Of a stretch of DNA of 64,000 nt, positions 47,783 to 57,848 are shown piece after piece. A program made the translations under genes and the position numbers. Source of the DNA: Methanobacterium spitsbergense (lineage in GTDB: Archaea > Methanobacteriota > Methanobacteria > Methanobacteriales > Methanobacteriaceae); assembly GCF_019931065.1 (NCBI RefSeq), contig NZ_JAIOUQ010000007.1:1-64000 (forward strand), given 5' to 3'. The notes beneath the pieces are model-generated. The model had not been told where the DNA came from and ran no database searches. It saw nothing but the letters and a program-made list of their open reading frames with translations. Each line of letters begins with the position of its first letter. Position 1 is the stretch's first letter.

Positions 47783-49087
47783 ATGATGCATAATATAGCA
47801 AATCAGGCACTTGATCTGGCTCTTAAATACACTGATCAGGCTGAAATTTATGTGGAGAAGGAAGAAGGTGTTAATGTTGATATTAAGAAGGATAAAGTAG
47901 ACTTTGCAAAGGAAGCATTTACATTTGGACTGGGAGTAAGGGTGATCCTTGATGGGAGAATGGGATTTTCATATACAACCAATCTTGATAACATTGAACC
48001 AATAGTTAAAAGTGCAATCTTCAATGCTAAAGCCAATGAAATTGATGAGAACTTTGCATTTGCACCTAAATCAGAATACCCTAATATAAAGGGAATTTTT
48101 GACTCTAAAATTGAGTACTTGGATCTTGAAGATATAATCGGATTTGGAAATATCATGCTCGACACAGTACTGGATGAAAAATGTGAACCAACATCAGGTG
48201 GCTTTTCAACAGGTTACAGTAAATTCATAATTGCAAACTCAGAAGGTACAGTTGCCCAAGATGTTTCATCAATTTTTTCAGGTTATATTTCGGTTAATGT
48301 GGACGATGGAGAGAATGTATCCACTGCAAGTGAATATGACGCATCAAGATATCTGGATATAAATCCGGTACAAATAGCTGAGAAGGCATGTACAATAGCA
48401 AAGGACTCAAGAAATGGTAAACCAATAGAAACAAAAGATTTTCCAGTTATTCTTGACCATCATGCCGCTTCAGGACTTGTTGCAACATTTTCAAGCGCTC
48501 TTAATGCCGATAATGTTCAGAGAGGAAGGTCTGTTTTTGCCGATAAAATAGGTAAAGAAGTCGTATCCAGTTCTTTAAGTATATATGATGATGGAACTCT
48601 TGAGGGTGGCCTTCAATCAGCTGTTAGCGATGGTGAAGGTATTTCGAGCCAAAAAACACCTTTAATTGAGAATGGATTGTTGAAAAACTTTATGTACGAT
48701 ATTTACACCTCTAAAAAGGGAGGAGTTGAATCTACAGGTAATGGTATGAGATCATCGTATGGTGACGTTCCAGCAGTGGGTTTATCCAACTTCATACTTG
48801 AATTTGATGATATAAAAGATATTTCAGAGATTGACAATGGTGTGTTAGTTACAGACATTCTAGGGGCACATACAGCAAATCCTATTTCTGGAGACTTTTC
48901 TGTAGAAGCCATGAATGCATTTAAAATTGAAAATGGAGAGTTAAAACATCCTGTAAAAAAGGCTATGCTTTCTGGAAACATTTTCCAAGCAATGAAAGCT
49001 GCATCTGCAGGATCTGCGGAGGTACGTAAGATAGGGCCATTTGTGCTTCCTACAATACTAATTGAAAATTTACGAGTGGTTGGTTGA
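47783..49087 (+). CDS. pmbA: TldE/PmbA family protein
   Basis: The 434 residues match the TldD/PmbA family; no HExxxH zinc motif is present, so it is the TldE (PmbA) partner rather than TldD. Typical segments are DILGAHTANPISGDFSVEA near residue 350, and FMYDIYTSKKGGVESTGNGM, split here as the central loop near 305-325. With TldD it forms a protease that trims modified or unfolded peptides, such as microcin or antitoxin precursors. GAGGTG precedes the start. TldD is not in the window. The radical SAM gene overlaps its end. Confidence 0.9.
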   Translation: MMHNIANQALDLALKYTDQAEIYVEKEEGVNVDIKKDKVDFAKEAFTFGLGVRVILDGRMGFSYTTNLDNIEPIVKSAIFNAKANEIDENFAFAPKSEYPNIKGIFDSKIEYLDLEDIIGFGNIMLDTVLDEKCEPTSGGFSTGYSKFIIANSEGTVAQDVSSIFSGYISVNVDDGENVSTASEYDASRYLDINPVQIAEKACTIAKDSRNGKPIETKDFPVILDHHAASGLVATFSSALNADNVQRGRSVFADKIGKEVVSSSLSIYDDGTLEGGLQSAVSDGEGISSQKTPLIENGLLKNFMYDIYTSKKGGVESTGNGMRSSYGDVPAVGLSNFILEFDDIKDISEIDNGVLVTDILGAHTANPISGDFSVEAMNAFKIENGELKHPVKKAMLSGNIFQAMKAASAGSAEVRKIGPFVLPTILIENLRVVG

Positions 49088-50141
49088 TGTTTTGTTTGTT
49101 GATGGGATAGATGGACAGTTTAGTAGGAATATTATACATGCACTTCAGGGTTACTTTAGAATAGCTTCAAATGAAAAACCATCAAGGTTAAGGGCTTCTT
49201 CAAGCATTCCTGCAGGAAATTCCGAGGATATAAATATCTTATGGGATGAACATAAGAGTTTACTTGGAGAATACAACCAGAAATACGTTAAAACTTCTTG
49301 GAATGAAATTGAAAGACCCGAATTTTCTTTGTTAGATCTTAAAATTAAAATTGCAGATAAAATATTTGAGAACTGTGTTTTATGTGAAAGCAAATGCATA
49401 AAAAACAGAAAATTTGAGAGCGGGCTATGTGCTGTGAAAAAACCTTACATATTCTCTGAATTTTTACATATGGGTGAGGAACCACCGTTAATTCCAAGTC
49501 ACACAATATTTTTTTCCGGATGTAATTTTGAATGTGTTTACTGCCAGAACTGGGATATTAGTCAACATCCTGATCAGGGTATGTTATTGGAACCAGAGAA
49601 ACTTGCAAGGATAATCGATCTTAGACGCAGACAGGGTTCAATGAATGTAAATTTTGTTGGGGGAGATCCTACTCCTAACATGCCTTACATTCTCCATACA
49701 ATGAAATATTCCAAGGAAAACATTCCTGTTGTCTGGAATAGTAATTTATATCTATCTAAACAGGGAATGAACTTATTAGATGGATTTGTAGATCTTTATC
49801 TAACAGATTTTAAGTATGGAAACAATGCATGTGCAATTGATCTTTCAGGAATCCCAAATTACTGCCAAATTATAAAAAGAAACCATAAAAAAGCATATAA
49901 ATCTGCAGAAATGATAATAAGACATCTTATACTACCAAATCATATTGAATGCTGTTCAAAACCACTTTTAAAATGGATAGCCGATAATCTTGGGTTAGAT
50001 GTTGTTTTGAATATAATGCCTCAATATAGACCAACCTACAATGCATTTAAACATCAAGATGTTTCAACTCTTCCCACCATCGACGAAATAAAGGAAGTAA
50101 AATCATTTGCAGAAGGTTTGGGGTTTATAAATTTAATATAA
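49062..50141 (+). CDS. Radical SAM protein (PflA-related)
   Basis: The 359-residue frame holds a radical SAM core with the cluster motif CNFECVYCQNWDISQHPDQG near residue 155, preceded by an extra cysteine set CVLCESKC near 106 and FESGLCAV. The glycine-rich NVNFVGGDPTPNMPYIL and the late VVLNIMPQYRPTYNAF are typical of the PflA-like group that resembles AmmeMemoRadiSam-type and glycyl-radical activases. Its start is uncertain: the TTG at 49062 lies inside tldE, and TTG 49080 or 49092 are alternatives. The overlap suggests joint expression with tldE. Confidence 0.85.
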   Translation: MKIYEWLVDVLFVDGIDGQFSRNIIHALQGYFRIASNEKPSRLRASSSIPAGNSEDINILWDEHKSLLGEYNQKYVKTSWNEIERPEFSLLDLKIKIADKIFENCVLCESKCIKNRKFESGLCAVKKPYIFSEFLHMGEEPPLIPSHTIFFSGCNFECVYCQNWDISQHPDQGMLLEPEKLARIIDLRRRQGSMNVNFVGGDPTPNMPYILHTMKYSKENIPVVWNSNLYLSKQGMNLLDGFVDLYLTDFKYGNNACAIDLSGIPNYCQIIKRNHKKAYKSAEMIIRHLILPNHIECCSKPLLKWIADNLGLDVVLNIMPQYRPTYNAFKHQDVSTLPTIDEIKEVKSFAEGLGFINLI

Positions 50142-50200
50142 TTTAAAATAGAATTAATCTTATTGTTATAGGGATATTCAACAATGAATGGAATGATTTT

Positions 50201-50980
50201 ATGGGATTTTATGATTTATCAAAGGAGGAAAGACAGAAAATTGTCAAGGAAACTGAAAACAACATACTAACTGCAATAAATGATTCAGCGGGAAAATTGG
50301 ATAAAAAGTTAGTTCCGGATGTTATATTGGCTTACGCATCTGATAGCGACACATACATCAGAAAAAATGCTTATATGGCAATAAGTAGGATATATTTAGG
50401 GCATAATGATTTACGAGAAAAAATACTTCAAATTTTAGATAACATGCTTGAAAATCCTGAAGAAAGAGTTAGACAAACATCTGTATATTCCATGGGCGAA
50501 ATAGGAAAAAAAGATGCAAATTGTGTAATGAAAAAGTTTGAAAGAGCTATAAAAGACAAACACCCGTCTGTTAGAAATGCTGTTATAGGTGCACTGAAAC
50601 AGATGGGTCAAAAAAATCCAGAACCAACATTTAACTTTGCACGAAAACATTTGCACGATGAAGATCCTGAAATTCGAAGGGTAGTTATCCATGGAATTGA
50701 ACTCAGGGGTAGAACCCATCCTGGTGAAGTTTTACCACTTTTAGAAGAATTACAAGATGAAGAAGTGAAGAGCGTTCGAAATATGATTGTACATGTGATT
50801 GGGCAGATTAGCTATAAAGAAGAAAGTCTTGAAAAGGTAGTTAATAGTTTGAAAAAATGGCATAACAAGGAACTTGTTGGTGACGCAGCTAAAGAGATAT
50901 TGCTGGTTCACATCAGATACAAATTTGCAGTAAGATCACCGGAATATGCCGAAGAGTATATAAAAAAACATTTAACTTGA
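50201..50980 (+). CDS. HEAT-repeat protein
   Basis: The 259 residues are a solenoid of about six HEAT repeats, for example RVRQTSVYSMGEIGKKD near residue 95, HPSVRNAVIGALKQMGQK near 125 and EVKSVRNMIVHVIGQISY near 188. Such scaffolds bind proteins or nucleic acids. No catalytic motif is visible. It is found 59 bases after the radical SAM gene in the same direction, so it may belong to that unit. The specific role is unknown. Confidence 0.83.
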   Translation: MGFYDLSKEERQKIVKETENNILTAINDSAGKLDKKLVPDVILAYASDSDTYIRKNAYMAISRIYLGHNDLREKILQILDNMLENPEERVRQTSVYSMGEIGKKDANCVMKKFERAIKDKHPSVRNAVIGALKQMGQKNPEPTFNFARKHLHDEDPEIRRVVIHGIELRGRTHPGEVLPLLEELQDEEVKSVRNMIVHVIGQISYKEESLEKVVNSLKKWHNKELVGDAAKEILLVHIRYKFAVRSPEYAEEYIKKHLT

Positions 50981-51033
50981 TTATTTAGATATCATTTAAA
51001 TAAATTTTTTAATGAATAATAATATTTTGTAGG

Positions 51034-51264
51034 ATGATTCTCATGGACAAATTAACAGACAAACTAGTTGTTGAAATTTATAATGACCTTAAAAAAGATT
51101 ATTCCGGTGTCGATAGAATTGATATGGAAAATGAAAATGTTTTTCGGATCTATGCAGATGATGACACACTATGGAAAATATTTGAAGATATGATGAATGA
51201 ATTTAATAGTATTGAATTTGATGCAGGAACTGGTGAAACTCACTTCCTAAGAGTTATAATATAA
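51034..51264 (+). CDS. Small conserved-looking acidic protein
   Basis: This 76-residue acidic protein is not recognised. It starts at ATG 51034 or at ATG 51043, the second giving MDKLTDKLVVEIYNDLKKDY. The text VFRIYADDDTLWKIFEDMMN suggests a compact alpha/beta fold. It lies 53 bases after the HEAT-repeat gene. There is no cysteine-rich or core-peptide-like segment that would mark it as a substrate of the nearby TldE or radical SAM proteins. Confidence 0.65.
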   Translation: MILMDKLTDKLVVEIYNDLKKDYSGVDRIDMENENVFRIYADDDTLWKIFEDMMNEFNSIEFDAGTGETHFLRVII

Positions 51265-51574
51265 TTAAAATACAAATATCATTGATCATTATAGAATTAG
51301 GACAAGATACAATATTCCTCCAAATCCTATTTAAAATATTTATTCTATTTACTACAGATTCATGGGGTTAATGTTTTGGGTTGTTTTATATCCCATGAAG
51401 ATCAATTCTTAGGTTATTAACTATTGGATTTTAAACAAGATTCCTAAAATGCTTTTTTACTCTCAAATAAAGTTTTTATGCTATGAACTTAATATATATT
51501 CCACAGTAGAATATTAGTATAGGTTATAATTTAAATTTGAATAAGAATTACTTGGAAAATTTTTGTTGGTAGAA
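51265..51574. other. Promoter spacer before the zinc-ribbon gene
   Basis: An AT-rich spacer of 310 bases. A TATA-like AATATATATT at about 51,491-51,500 is the likely promoter of the following gene. I see no reading frame, repeat or strong hairpin. Confidence 0.4.
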
Positions 51575-51946
51575 ATGATATGCAAAAACTGTGGTGAAGA
51601 AATGAGGAATAGAGAAAATTACTGTCCCAGCTGTGGAATGGAACTATCAGTTCCCTATTCTAAATCACTAAAAGAGAAATATATTGCCGGGGAATATCAA
51701 GACCATCAAGAGGAACACATTATCCGCAAAAATAACCGGACTGAAACTGAATATCGTCCTAGAAAAGATACTAATGACTATGAACAGTACGATGATCAAA
51801 CACTAGAAGAATATGAAACAAAAGAATCGGGTTCATCTGGAATTTTTACAGTAACTTTTTTGTTTTTAATTATGGCCCTTCTTTTTGGTTTTGTTATTGG
51901 AATGATCATATTCTCAGGAATATTCACAGGAATTTCCAAAATTTAA
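51575..51946 (+). CDS. Zinc-ribbon membrane protein
   Basis: The 123-residue protein starts with a zinc ribbon (MICKNCGEEMRNRENYCPSC), continues with a charged Glu/Asp/Tyr-rich linker and ends in one hydrophobic helix (IFTVTFLFLIMALLFGFVIG) with a few residues after it. This zinc_ribbon_2 plus transmembrane layout is common in archaea and presumably anchors a sensing or adapter domain. I prefer ATG 51575; TTG at 51563 or 51566 would extend it by a few residues. Confidence 0.78.
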   Translation: MICKNCGEEMRNRENYCPSCGMELSVPYSKSLKEKYIAGEYQDHQEEHIIRKNNRTETEYRPRKDTNDYEQYDDQTLEEYETKESGSSGIFTVTFLFLIMALLFGFVIGMIIFSGIFTGISKI

Positions 51947-51992
51947 ACCCAAATCCCTTAAAAAAAAATGATAAATAATCTAAAAGGTTATT

Positions 51993-53255
51993 TCATTCAA
52001 AACAACTGTTTAAAATAAATTTCCCATTTTCTATTTTTCGTTTAAGTTCGGCTGTTAGTTCACGTGCTCTTTTAATATCTGACTGTCTGCATATAATCGG
52101 CATTCCAATGGATTTATCATCAACATCGAATCTCACACTTCCAGATTCCATTGTAAATGCATTGTTAGGACATGAATATGCACACATTCCACAACCGAAA
52201 CATCTTTGGGTGTTTAGAATATTTGTGTAAGCACCGGTAGGGCATCTTTCACGCACAATGCAGGTTTCACAGTTTAGACAATTTTCTGGATGATACACAG
52301 GTCTTTCGTCAGAACCTTCCCAAACTTCCCCATAATCTGTGGATCCTAATACCTTATGACGCCCACGTATATCTGTAACTGGGAGTACAATGTCTTTGTT
52401 GAGTATAAATGTTTGTTCTAAAGTACTTTGGTCTAGAATTGGTATTGCAGCAGCAACACTATCAAATACTTCAGGTCCAGCACCTGTTTTAAAACCACCT
52501 AAATAATGGGGGTCCATATCTTTCATATCTGCTGTTAACATTAGATTAGGTTTTTCATTGCTACTTCTTGTTCCACGACCGATTACAATACCTTCGCTTG
52601 CGTTTAACAAAATCTTAGAACCTGAACATATAGATCTCATCACTGGATCATTTTGTAAAGGGTTCAGCTGACCACACCCTGACACTGAAAGGCCTTTAAA
52701 TGGACCTTCCATATCTATAGCATGGAAGATAGATGATACAACTTCTTCTGATGGATTTGTAAATGAATTATAATTTTTGAAGGCCAATCTTGTCCCTATC
52801 ATCTGTGCTGTTCCAATGTCTTTGATGCTGGTTGTTGATTTAAATATTTCACCTTCAGTTGATTCTACTTCAACTTCTATTTCATTTCCACCAACAATGT
52901 CTTTAAATAAGAATCCCCCACCATATCCACTATCGTAGATACTGTGCGCAGTTCCATATATTATCAAATCAACTGATCCAAGCCATTCATTTGGACAGGG
53001 TCCAGGAAATCCAGGTATACCGTTTAAAAGAATATTTTTTGCTTTTTTAAAAGCGCCAGGATCCGCTACTGGAACATGGAGTATTGCAGCTGTTCCAGAC
53101 ATTATTCCACAAGTACCTGTGGTTACAACATCAACATCCTCTGCTTTGGGACTATTCCCTTCACGAACTAGTAAAGATACTTCCTCAGCTGTGAGAACTG
53201 TTGCATCTCCTTTTTTGATCTTTTTATTTATCTCTTCTATACTGCGGATCCTCAT
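51993..53255 (-). CDS. DUF39-ferredoxin protein, methanogenesis marker 16 type
   Basis: The N-terminal 340 residues form a DUF39 domain, the family of homocysteine-forming enzymes found in methanogens that incorporate sulfide into aspartate semialdehyde-derived intermediates; TTGTCGIMSGTAAILHV and FPGPCPNEWLG are signatures. The C-terminal part has two [4Fe-4S] motifs, CLNCETCIVRERCP and CFGCGMCAYSCP, of a ferredoxin. This combination corresponds to methanogenesis marker 16 as I recall it. The start at ATG 53255 follows a GGAG; a TTG upstream is less likely. The product has 420 residues. Confidence 0.85.
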   Translation of the reverse strand: MRIRSIEEINKKIKKGDATVLTAEEVSLLVREGNSPKAEDVDVVTTGTCGIMSGTAAILHVPVADPGAFKKAKNILLNGIPGFPGPCPNEWLGSVDLIIYGTAHSIYDSGYGGGFLFKDIVGGNEIEVEVESTEGEIFKSTTSIKDIGTAQMIGTRLAFKNYNSFTNPSEEVVSSIFHAIDMEGPFKGLSVSGCGQLNPLQNDPVMRSICSGSKILLNASEGIVIGRGTRSSNEKPNLMLTADMKDMDPHYLGGFKTGAGPEVFDSVAAAIPILDQSTLEQTFILNKDIVLPVTDIRGRHKVLGSTDYGEVWEGSDERPVYHPENCLNCETCIVRERCPTGAYTNILNTQRCFGCGMCAYSCPNNAFTMESGSVRFDVDDKSIGMPIICRQSDIKRARELTAELKRKIENGKFILNSCFE

Positions 53256-53416
53256 GTTCTTATCTCCAAGATGAATCAATTATTTAACTATTGTTATAAT
53301 AATATTTAATAATAATTTTTGTTTTTATTCAACTCATCTTAATAGTATACAAAAATTGTTGTTAAACAGAAAGTTGTTATTGAAATATTAACTAAAAAAT
53401 AATAATAATGGGTTGA

Positions 53417-56131
53417 TCAACCTAAAATCTCTTTAATTTTGGTTAATGCAAATTCTAGCGCTTCTTGAATTTTATCAAAGTTCCGACCAGCTCCTTGTGC
53501 AAGGTTAGGTCTTCCACCACCGCCTCCACCAAGTATGGCTGCAGATTCTTTGATGATCAGATTTACCTTAACCCCTTTACCCATGGCATTCTTGGAGGAA
53601 GCACCAACGATCTTACCTTCACTATTTCCAATTATAACCACATCAACCCCACCATCTTTTTCCGTGATGTCAGTTGCGATCTTCACAAGTTCGTTCATGT
53701 CGGCCTCTACTACTCGACACAGTACTGGGGTATCACAAATTTCTACTGCATAGTTTACAAGACTTCTAATTTTTAATCCTGCAATCTCTTCTTTGAGTCT
53801 TTCAATATCATTTTTAAAGCCTTTCCATTCGGTGAAGAAACGATCACTGGTTTTTGGAAGCTGTTCAGGAGGTACTTTGAATACATTGCTGCTATCCTTT
53901 AAAAGATCATCATTTATTTGAACAGCCTTAACAGCAGCTTCTCCAGCTGAGAACTCAAGTCTTTCTACACCGTCTTGAATCCTTTCTGTTCTTGTAATTT
54001 TTATAAGACCAATATCACCTGTCTGTTTTACATGGGTTCCTGCACAAGCCTGAACATCAATATCATCTATTTTAACAGTTCTTATATTTGCACCTGGAAC
54101 AACTCCTCCCTGATAAAGTCTGAAACCATACTTCTTTTCAGCTTGTGTTCTGTTCATCCATTTGGTGTGGACATGATAATTTTTCATTACAAGCCTATTT
54201 GTAATAAGTTCAATCTCCTGAATTTCGGTGTTTTCAATTCTTTTATAATGTGCTAAATCGATCCTAGACTTTTTAACACCTTTTTGGGCTCCTGCTTGCC
54301 ATACATGATCCCCAAGTACTTTACGGGCTGCAGCTACAATTAAATGGGTTGCTGTGTGATTCTGTGTTAGAGATATTCTCCTTGATGGATCGATCTCTCC
54401 AGTAATACGTGATCCTTTGAATGGTTTCAATTTTGCAATGTCCTCTTGATCCATTCTATGGAGTACAATTCCCTGAACTTTTTCTGCATGTGTAACTGGG
54501 AATTTATCCATTTTATTCCCTTTAACTCGAATAAATCCTACATCGGATGGTTGACCTCCGCCTTCAGGATAGAATATGGTTCTATCGAGTATAACATTGT
54601 TTTCATGGAACCCAATTATTCCTGCTTCAAATTCTGTTTTATGTGGTTTGTCATAGAATGTGAGATCAGTTTCAGGAAAATTCAGTTCAACTATTTTTTT
54701 CTGTTCTACAACTTCTTCAGCATGTTCTTCAGCAACCAGAGTGTAAAAGTTGTCTGGAACTGCTGCTTTAAATTTTTCTGATATTGCTATTTCCTCAATG
54801 GTTTCAGGAGGCATTCCATGTGAATCATAGAGTTTTATAAGCATTTCAACCGGTATTTCATCTTTATTTTCTTTTTTAAGATCTTCAATGCCCTTTTTAA
54901 CTAGCTGTCTACCTTTTGAAACGGTTTTCCCATATCTTTTTTCTTCTAATGTCACAACATTGAGTATATGATTTTGTTGATCTTTGATCTCTGGATATGT
55001 CGTTGAAAGGAAGTCTAACTGTATTTTCATAATGTCACATAGTGACTCTTTGAGTTCAAGATCTTTCATGAATCTTATGGTCCTTCTAAGAACAAGCCTT
55101 GCAAGATAACCTTCCTTAACATTTGATGGTATAACTCCATCTGCAAGCATAAAACAAAGGCATCTGGTATGATCTGCTATAACATAAACTGCTTCCATGG
55201 GTTCTGTTGCATTTTTAAGTTCTTCTGCAGAGATTTGAAGTTTTTCAGCAACTCTTCGCCGGAGTTCTTTCAAATCTGCTATGTCTTCTATATCCATCAT
55301 ACCTGCGATTCGAGCATTTTCTCCAAGTATTTGTTCGTTTAACTCAACACCGGCAAGTTTTTTAAGCTGGTCTATCACTGGTCCAAATGAAGCATCATAA
55401 GCTGTGGGTGTTCCTTGAGATATCCATGCAAATCTTTCAAGACCATAACCAGTATCAACAATTTTGAGTGGAATTTCTTCAAGTCCTTCTGGTGTTGTTT
55501 TGTATTGGATGAAAACAAGTGTTGCAAGTTCCACGCCTCGAACACATATTTCATAACAGGGTCCTGCATTTCCCCCACCTTCCCACCATGATTCAATGTA
55601 AGTTATTTCGGATGGATCTATTCCTATATGTGTTATAAAATCGTGACAGTATTTTACTGTTTCATCCTTCCAGTATACCATATCCTCTTCTGTGTTGAAT
55701 GCATGATGTGCACCCATAGTAAAGCATGTCATATGTCGACCTGTTCTACCTACATTATCAACATCGTTCAGTCTTATTGATGGTTGCGCAATAACCAATG
55801 GATTTGCAGGAGGTTCAACAAGACCCGAGGTAACCCAAGGTTGGAAATCGTATATTGATGCCCCAACAAGAAAAACATCGTCTCTCCACCTTTTTGCGAG
55901 GACGGGGTATCGTTTGATTGGGGTGTGTCCTCTTTCCTTAAAGAAGTTATTGAATTCCTTCTGAATATCGAATAGATCATATTTTTTAGATGTTGCAGGG
56001 TTTCCGATGAATTCATATTTATCGCAGGGTGCATCCCCACAAGTTTCCCTATCTCCAATGGACCAAAAGTCATTTCCACAGGTTGCACATGTTTTCTTTG
56101 TATATCCTAGTTCTTCTAGCTGGCGAGACAT
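53417..56131 (-). CDS. alaS: Alanyl-tRNA synthetase
   Basis: This 904-residue protein is archaeal-type AlaRS, which charges tRNA-Ala. It has an N-terminal cysteine motif (TKKTCATCGNDFWSIGDR), the class II catalytic core (FKERGHTPIKRYPVLAKRW, with motif 3 GYGLERFAWIS near residue 235), the editing domain with QNHTATHLIV near 595 and CAGTHVKQTG near 700, and the glycine-rich C-terminal GGGGGGRPNLAQGAG segment. ATG 56131 or ATG 56143 may be used; a TATATATT box about 25 bases upstream of 56131 favours a leaderless transcript starting there. Confidence 0.97.
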   Translation of the reverse strand: MSRQLEELGYTKKTCATCGNDFWSIGDRETCGDAPCDKYEFIGNPATSKKYDLFDIQKEFNNFFKERGHTPIKRYPVLAKRWRDDVFLVGASIYDFQPWVTSGLVEPPANPLVIAQPSIRLNDVDNVGRTGRHMTCFTMGAHHAFNTEEDMVYWKDETVKYCHDFITHIGIDPSEITYIESWWEGGGNAGPCYEICVRGVELATLVFIQYKTTPEGLEEIPLKIVDTGYGLERFAWISQGTPTAYDASFGPVIDQLKKLAGVELNEQILGENARIAGMMDIEDIADLKELRRRVAEKLQISAEELKNATEPMEAVYVIADHTRCLCFMLADGVIPSNVKEGYLARLVLRRTIRFMKDLELKESLCDIMKIQLDFLSTTYPEIKDQQNHILNVVTLEEKRYGKTVSKGRQLVKKGIEDLKKENKDEIPVEMLIKLYDSHGMPPETIEEIAISEKFKAAVPDNFYTLVAEEHAEEVVEQKKIVELNFPETDLTFYDKPHKTEFEAGIIGFHENNVILDRTIFYPEGGGQPSDVGFIRVKGNKMDKFPVTHAEKVQGIVLHRMDQEDIAKLKPFKGSRITGEIDPSRRISLTQNHTATHLIVAAARKVLGDHVWQAGAQKGVKKSRIDLAHYKRIENTEIQEIELITNRLVMKNYHVHTKWMNRTQAEKKYGFRLYQGGVVPGANIRTVKIDDIDVQACAGTHVKQTGDIGLIKITRTERIQDGVERLEFSAGEAAVKAVQINDDLLKDSSNVFKVPPEQLPKTSDRFFTEWKGFKNDIERLKEEIAGLKIRSLVNYAVEICDTPVLCRVVEADMNELVKIATDITEKDGGVDVVIIGNSEGKIVGASSKNAMGKGVKVNLIIKESAAILGGGGGGRPNLAQGAGRNFDKIQEALEFALTKIKEILG

Positions 56132-56501
56132 GGTAATCAACATAAAATTTTTAATATATATTTCACTAAAATTATTTGATTAATTAGTTTGATACAAGTT
56201 TAATTTAATTTATTATCAACTTTTCAATCTATATAGGGAATTTATTAAAATAGCTACTCATCCCTTTATTCTAGTTGATCTTATTTGGATAAAAACTTGT
56301 TTAAATATTTGTAAAATAATTTCAAAAAAATAATCCTTAATAAAAGTATTTTTATAAAATTTATTGAATCTAATTTTTTAAAGTTGTTTAATTTTTTAAA
56401 AATAAGTTGTATTGATTTAAAGTAAAAATAAAAATATTTGAGAAAGATCGACTTGCATTGAAAGTTAAATAATGCTTTTGATCTTTAAAAAAAGAAAAGA
56501 A
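56132..56501. other. Spacer with alaS promoter and ribosomal operon end
   Basis: The left end carries the TATA box of the leftward alaS gene at about 56,152-56,160. The right end holds the terminator of the stalk-protein operon, given separately. The middle 200 bases are AT-rich and I see nothing in them. Confidence 0.45.
56420..56486 (-). terminator. Terminator of the L11-L1-P0-P1 operon
   Basis: On the minus strand, about 16 bases after the P1 stop codon, AAAGATC (56486-56480) pairs with GATCTTT (56449-56443), and an inner GCATT/AATGC pair (56475-56471, 56459-56455) stabilises the loop. A U-rich stretch ATATTTTTATTTTT (about 56,437-56,424) follows. Confidence 0.55.
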
Positions 56502-56801
56502 TTATCCAAAGAGAGCGCCGAGACCGGCTGCAGCTTCTTCTTCTTTTTCTTCTTCGTCCTCTTCTTCTTCTTCCTCTTCTTCAGCGGCGGCTGGTGTTGT
56601 TGCTGCTGCGGCTGCTGGTGCGGCTACTGCAGTTTTTTGTATAGCATCTTCGATGTCAACATCTTCTAGAGCTGCAATTAATGCTTTAACTCTTGCTTCG
56701 TCAACTTCTGAGCCTGCTGCTTCTAAGACTTTCTTCACGTTTTCTTCGTTAATTTCCTGACCGGTTGTGTGCAATAACATTGCTGCGTATATATACTCCA
56801 T
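56502..56801 (-). CDS. rpl12: 50S ribosomal protein P1 (L12)
   Basis: This 99-residue protein is the archaeal acidic stalk protein P1, which recruits translation GTPases. It has the helical dimerisation domain [20 protein letters not shown], an Ala-rich hinge, a run of glutamates and the conserved tail [11 protein letters not shown] place the start at ATG 56801 because GAGGTGA precedes it. It lies 51 bases after the P0 gene. Confidence 0.96.
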   Translation of the reverse strand: MEYIYAAMLLHTTGQEINEENVKKVLEAAGSEVDEARVKALIAALEDVDIEDAIQKTAVAAPAAAAATTPAAAEEEEEEEEDEEEKEEEAAAGLGALFG

Positions 56802-56852
56802 TATAATCACCTCAAAGTTTAAATTTTACTCAATTTCATTAAATTAATTAAA

Positions 56853-57848
56853 TTAGCCGAATAGAGCGCCGAGTCCTGCTGCTGCATCTCCTTCCTCTTC
56901 TTCAGCTTCTTCTTCATCTTCTGGTTCGTTATCTTCTTTGGTTTCAACCTTAGTAGGGTTTGAACTCAGTTTTTCACGAATCTCGTCGTCTACTGCATTT
57001 TCATCCTTAGCTGATGCTTCGGCTGCAACAGATAGCATCTGTGCGTATGCTCTGGCAAGCAGTATGTCCCTTGTTTTTGAATTTAATATCTCTGCGTTTA
57101 AAGCAAGGTTTAACGACTGTGTAGCAGCTTTCTGGAGTAATACTGGTACAGATTCCTTGTTGAATATCATTGCTTCTACTGAAAGGTTTAATCCCTGAGT
57201 AAATGCTTTTTGAATATCTGCTAAGGTTTTTTCCTCGTCTATTGTTAATATATCAGAGGTATAAACAGTTTGATCCTCATAAGCTGCACGAAGATCAATT
57301 CCAACTTCTAATGGGAAAATTTCAAGCCTTGTGAGTATGCTTGCAACATCCCTTGGAATAGGTTCTCCAGCGGCTACAATGGTTTTGTCATTGGTTATAA
57401 CAATTTTTCCCTTTTCTATTTTTGCAGGAATACCACTTTTTTGAAGCTCACCAAGTATTGGACCGGGTTTAAATGCTGTATCTCCCTTAGGAACAACAAT
57501 ATCCTCTGGTGCTATACTTCCTGCCTTAGCAGGGGCTGCTGTTTTACTGCCTTCAAGAATCTTGTAAAGTTTAAATGGATTCATGTTTGTGAATATCAAG
57601 GCAGGTTGTCCATCCATGTGCTCTTCAAGCGCAGTTATGTTCTCTTTATCGGAGCTGTTCAATGCAAGGCTCATAAGAGTTTTCCTTGACATCTTCAGTG
57701 TTGCACTGTCTTTGAGTGATCTGCGCATTTTCTGTAGCTGAGGGGCTGGTATATCTGAAAGGTTAGCCATACCCACTACTTCATGGCTTTCAATTAGTTT
57801 CTTGAGACTTGCTACTTCATCTTTCTTCCATTCAGCAACATGAGGCAT
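56853..57848 (-). CDS. rplP0: 50S ribosomal protein P0 (L10)
   Basis: This 331-residue archaeal P0 binds 23S rRNA with L11 and carries P1 dimers. The N-terminal domain contains [20 protein letters not shown]; the C-terminal part has helical spine segments that bind P1 and ends in the acidic hinge and [10 protein letters not shown] tail, identical to that of P1. The start codon overlaps the L1 stop codon (TAATG), so translation is coupled. The order L1-P0-P1 is conserved in archaea. Confidence 0.96.
   Translation of the reverse strand: MPHVAEWKKDEVASLKKLIESHEVVGMANLSDIPAPQLQKMRRSLKDSATLKMSRKTLMSLALNSSDKENITALEEHMDGQPALIFTNMNPFKLYKILEGSKTAAPAKAGSIAPEDIVVPKGDTAFKPGPILGELQKSGIPAKIEKGKIVITNDKTIVAAGEPIPRDVASILTRLEIFPLEVGIDLRAAYEDQTVYTSDILTIDEEKTLADIQKAFTQGLNLSVEAMIFNKESVPVLLQKAATQSLNLALNAEILNSKTRDILLARAYAQMLSVAAEASAKDENAVDDEIREKLSSNPTKVETKEDNEPEDEEEAEEEEGDAAAGLGALFG

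Noticed and set aside
56472..56669. Plus-strand frame rich in Phe and Cys opposite the P1 gene
   Set aside because: The low-complexity text is the complement of the Glu- and Ala-rich hinge codons of P1, not a real protein.
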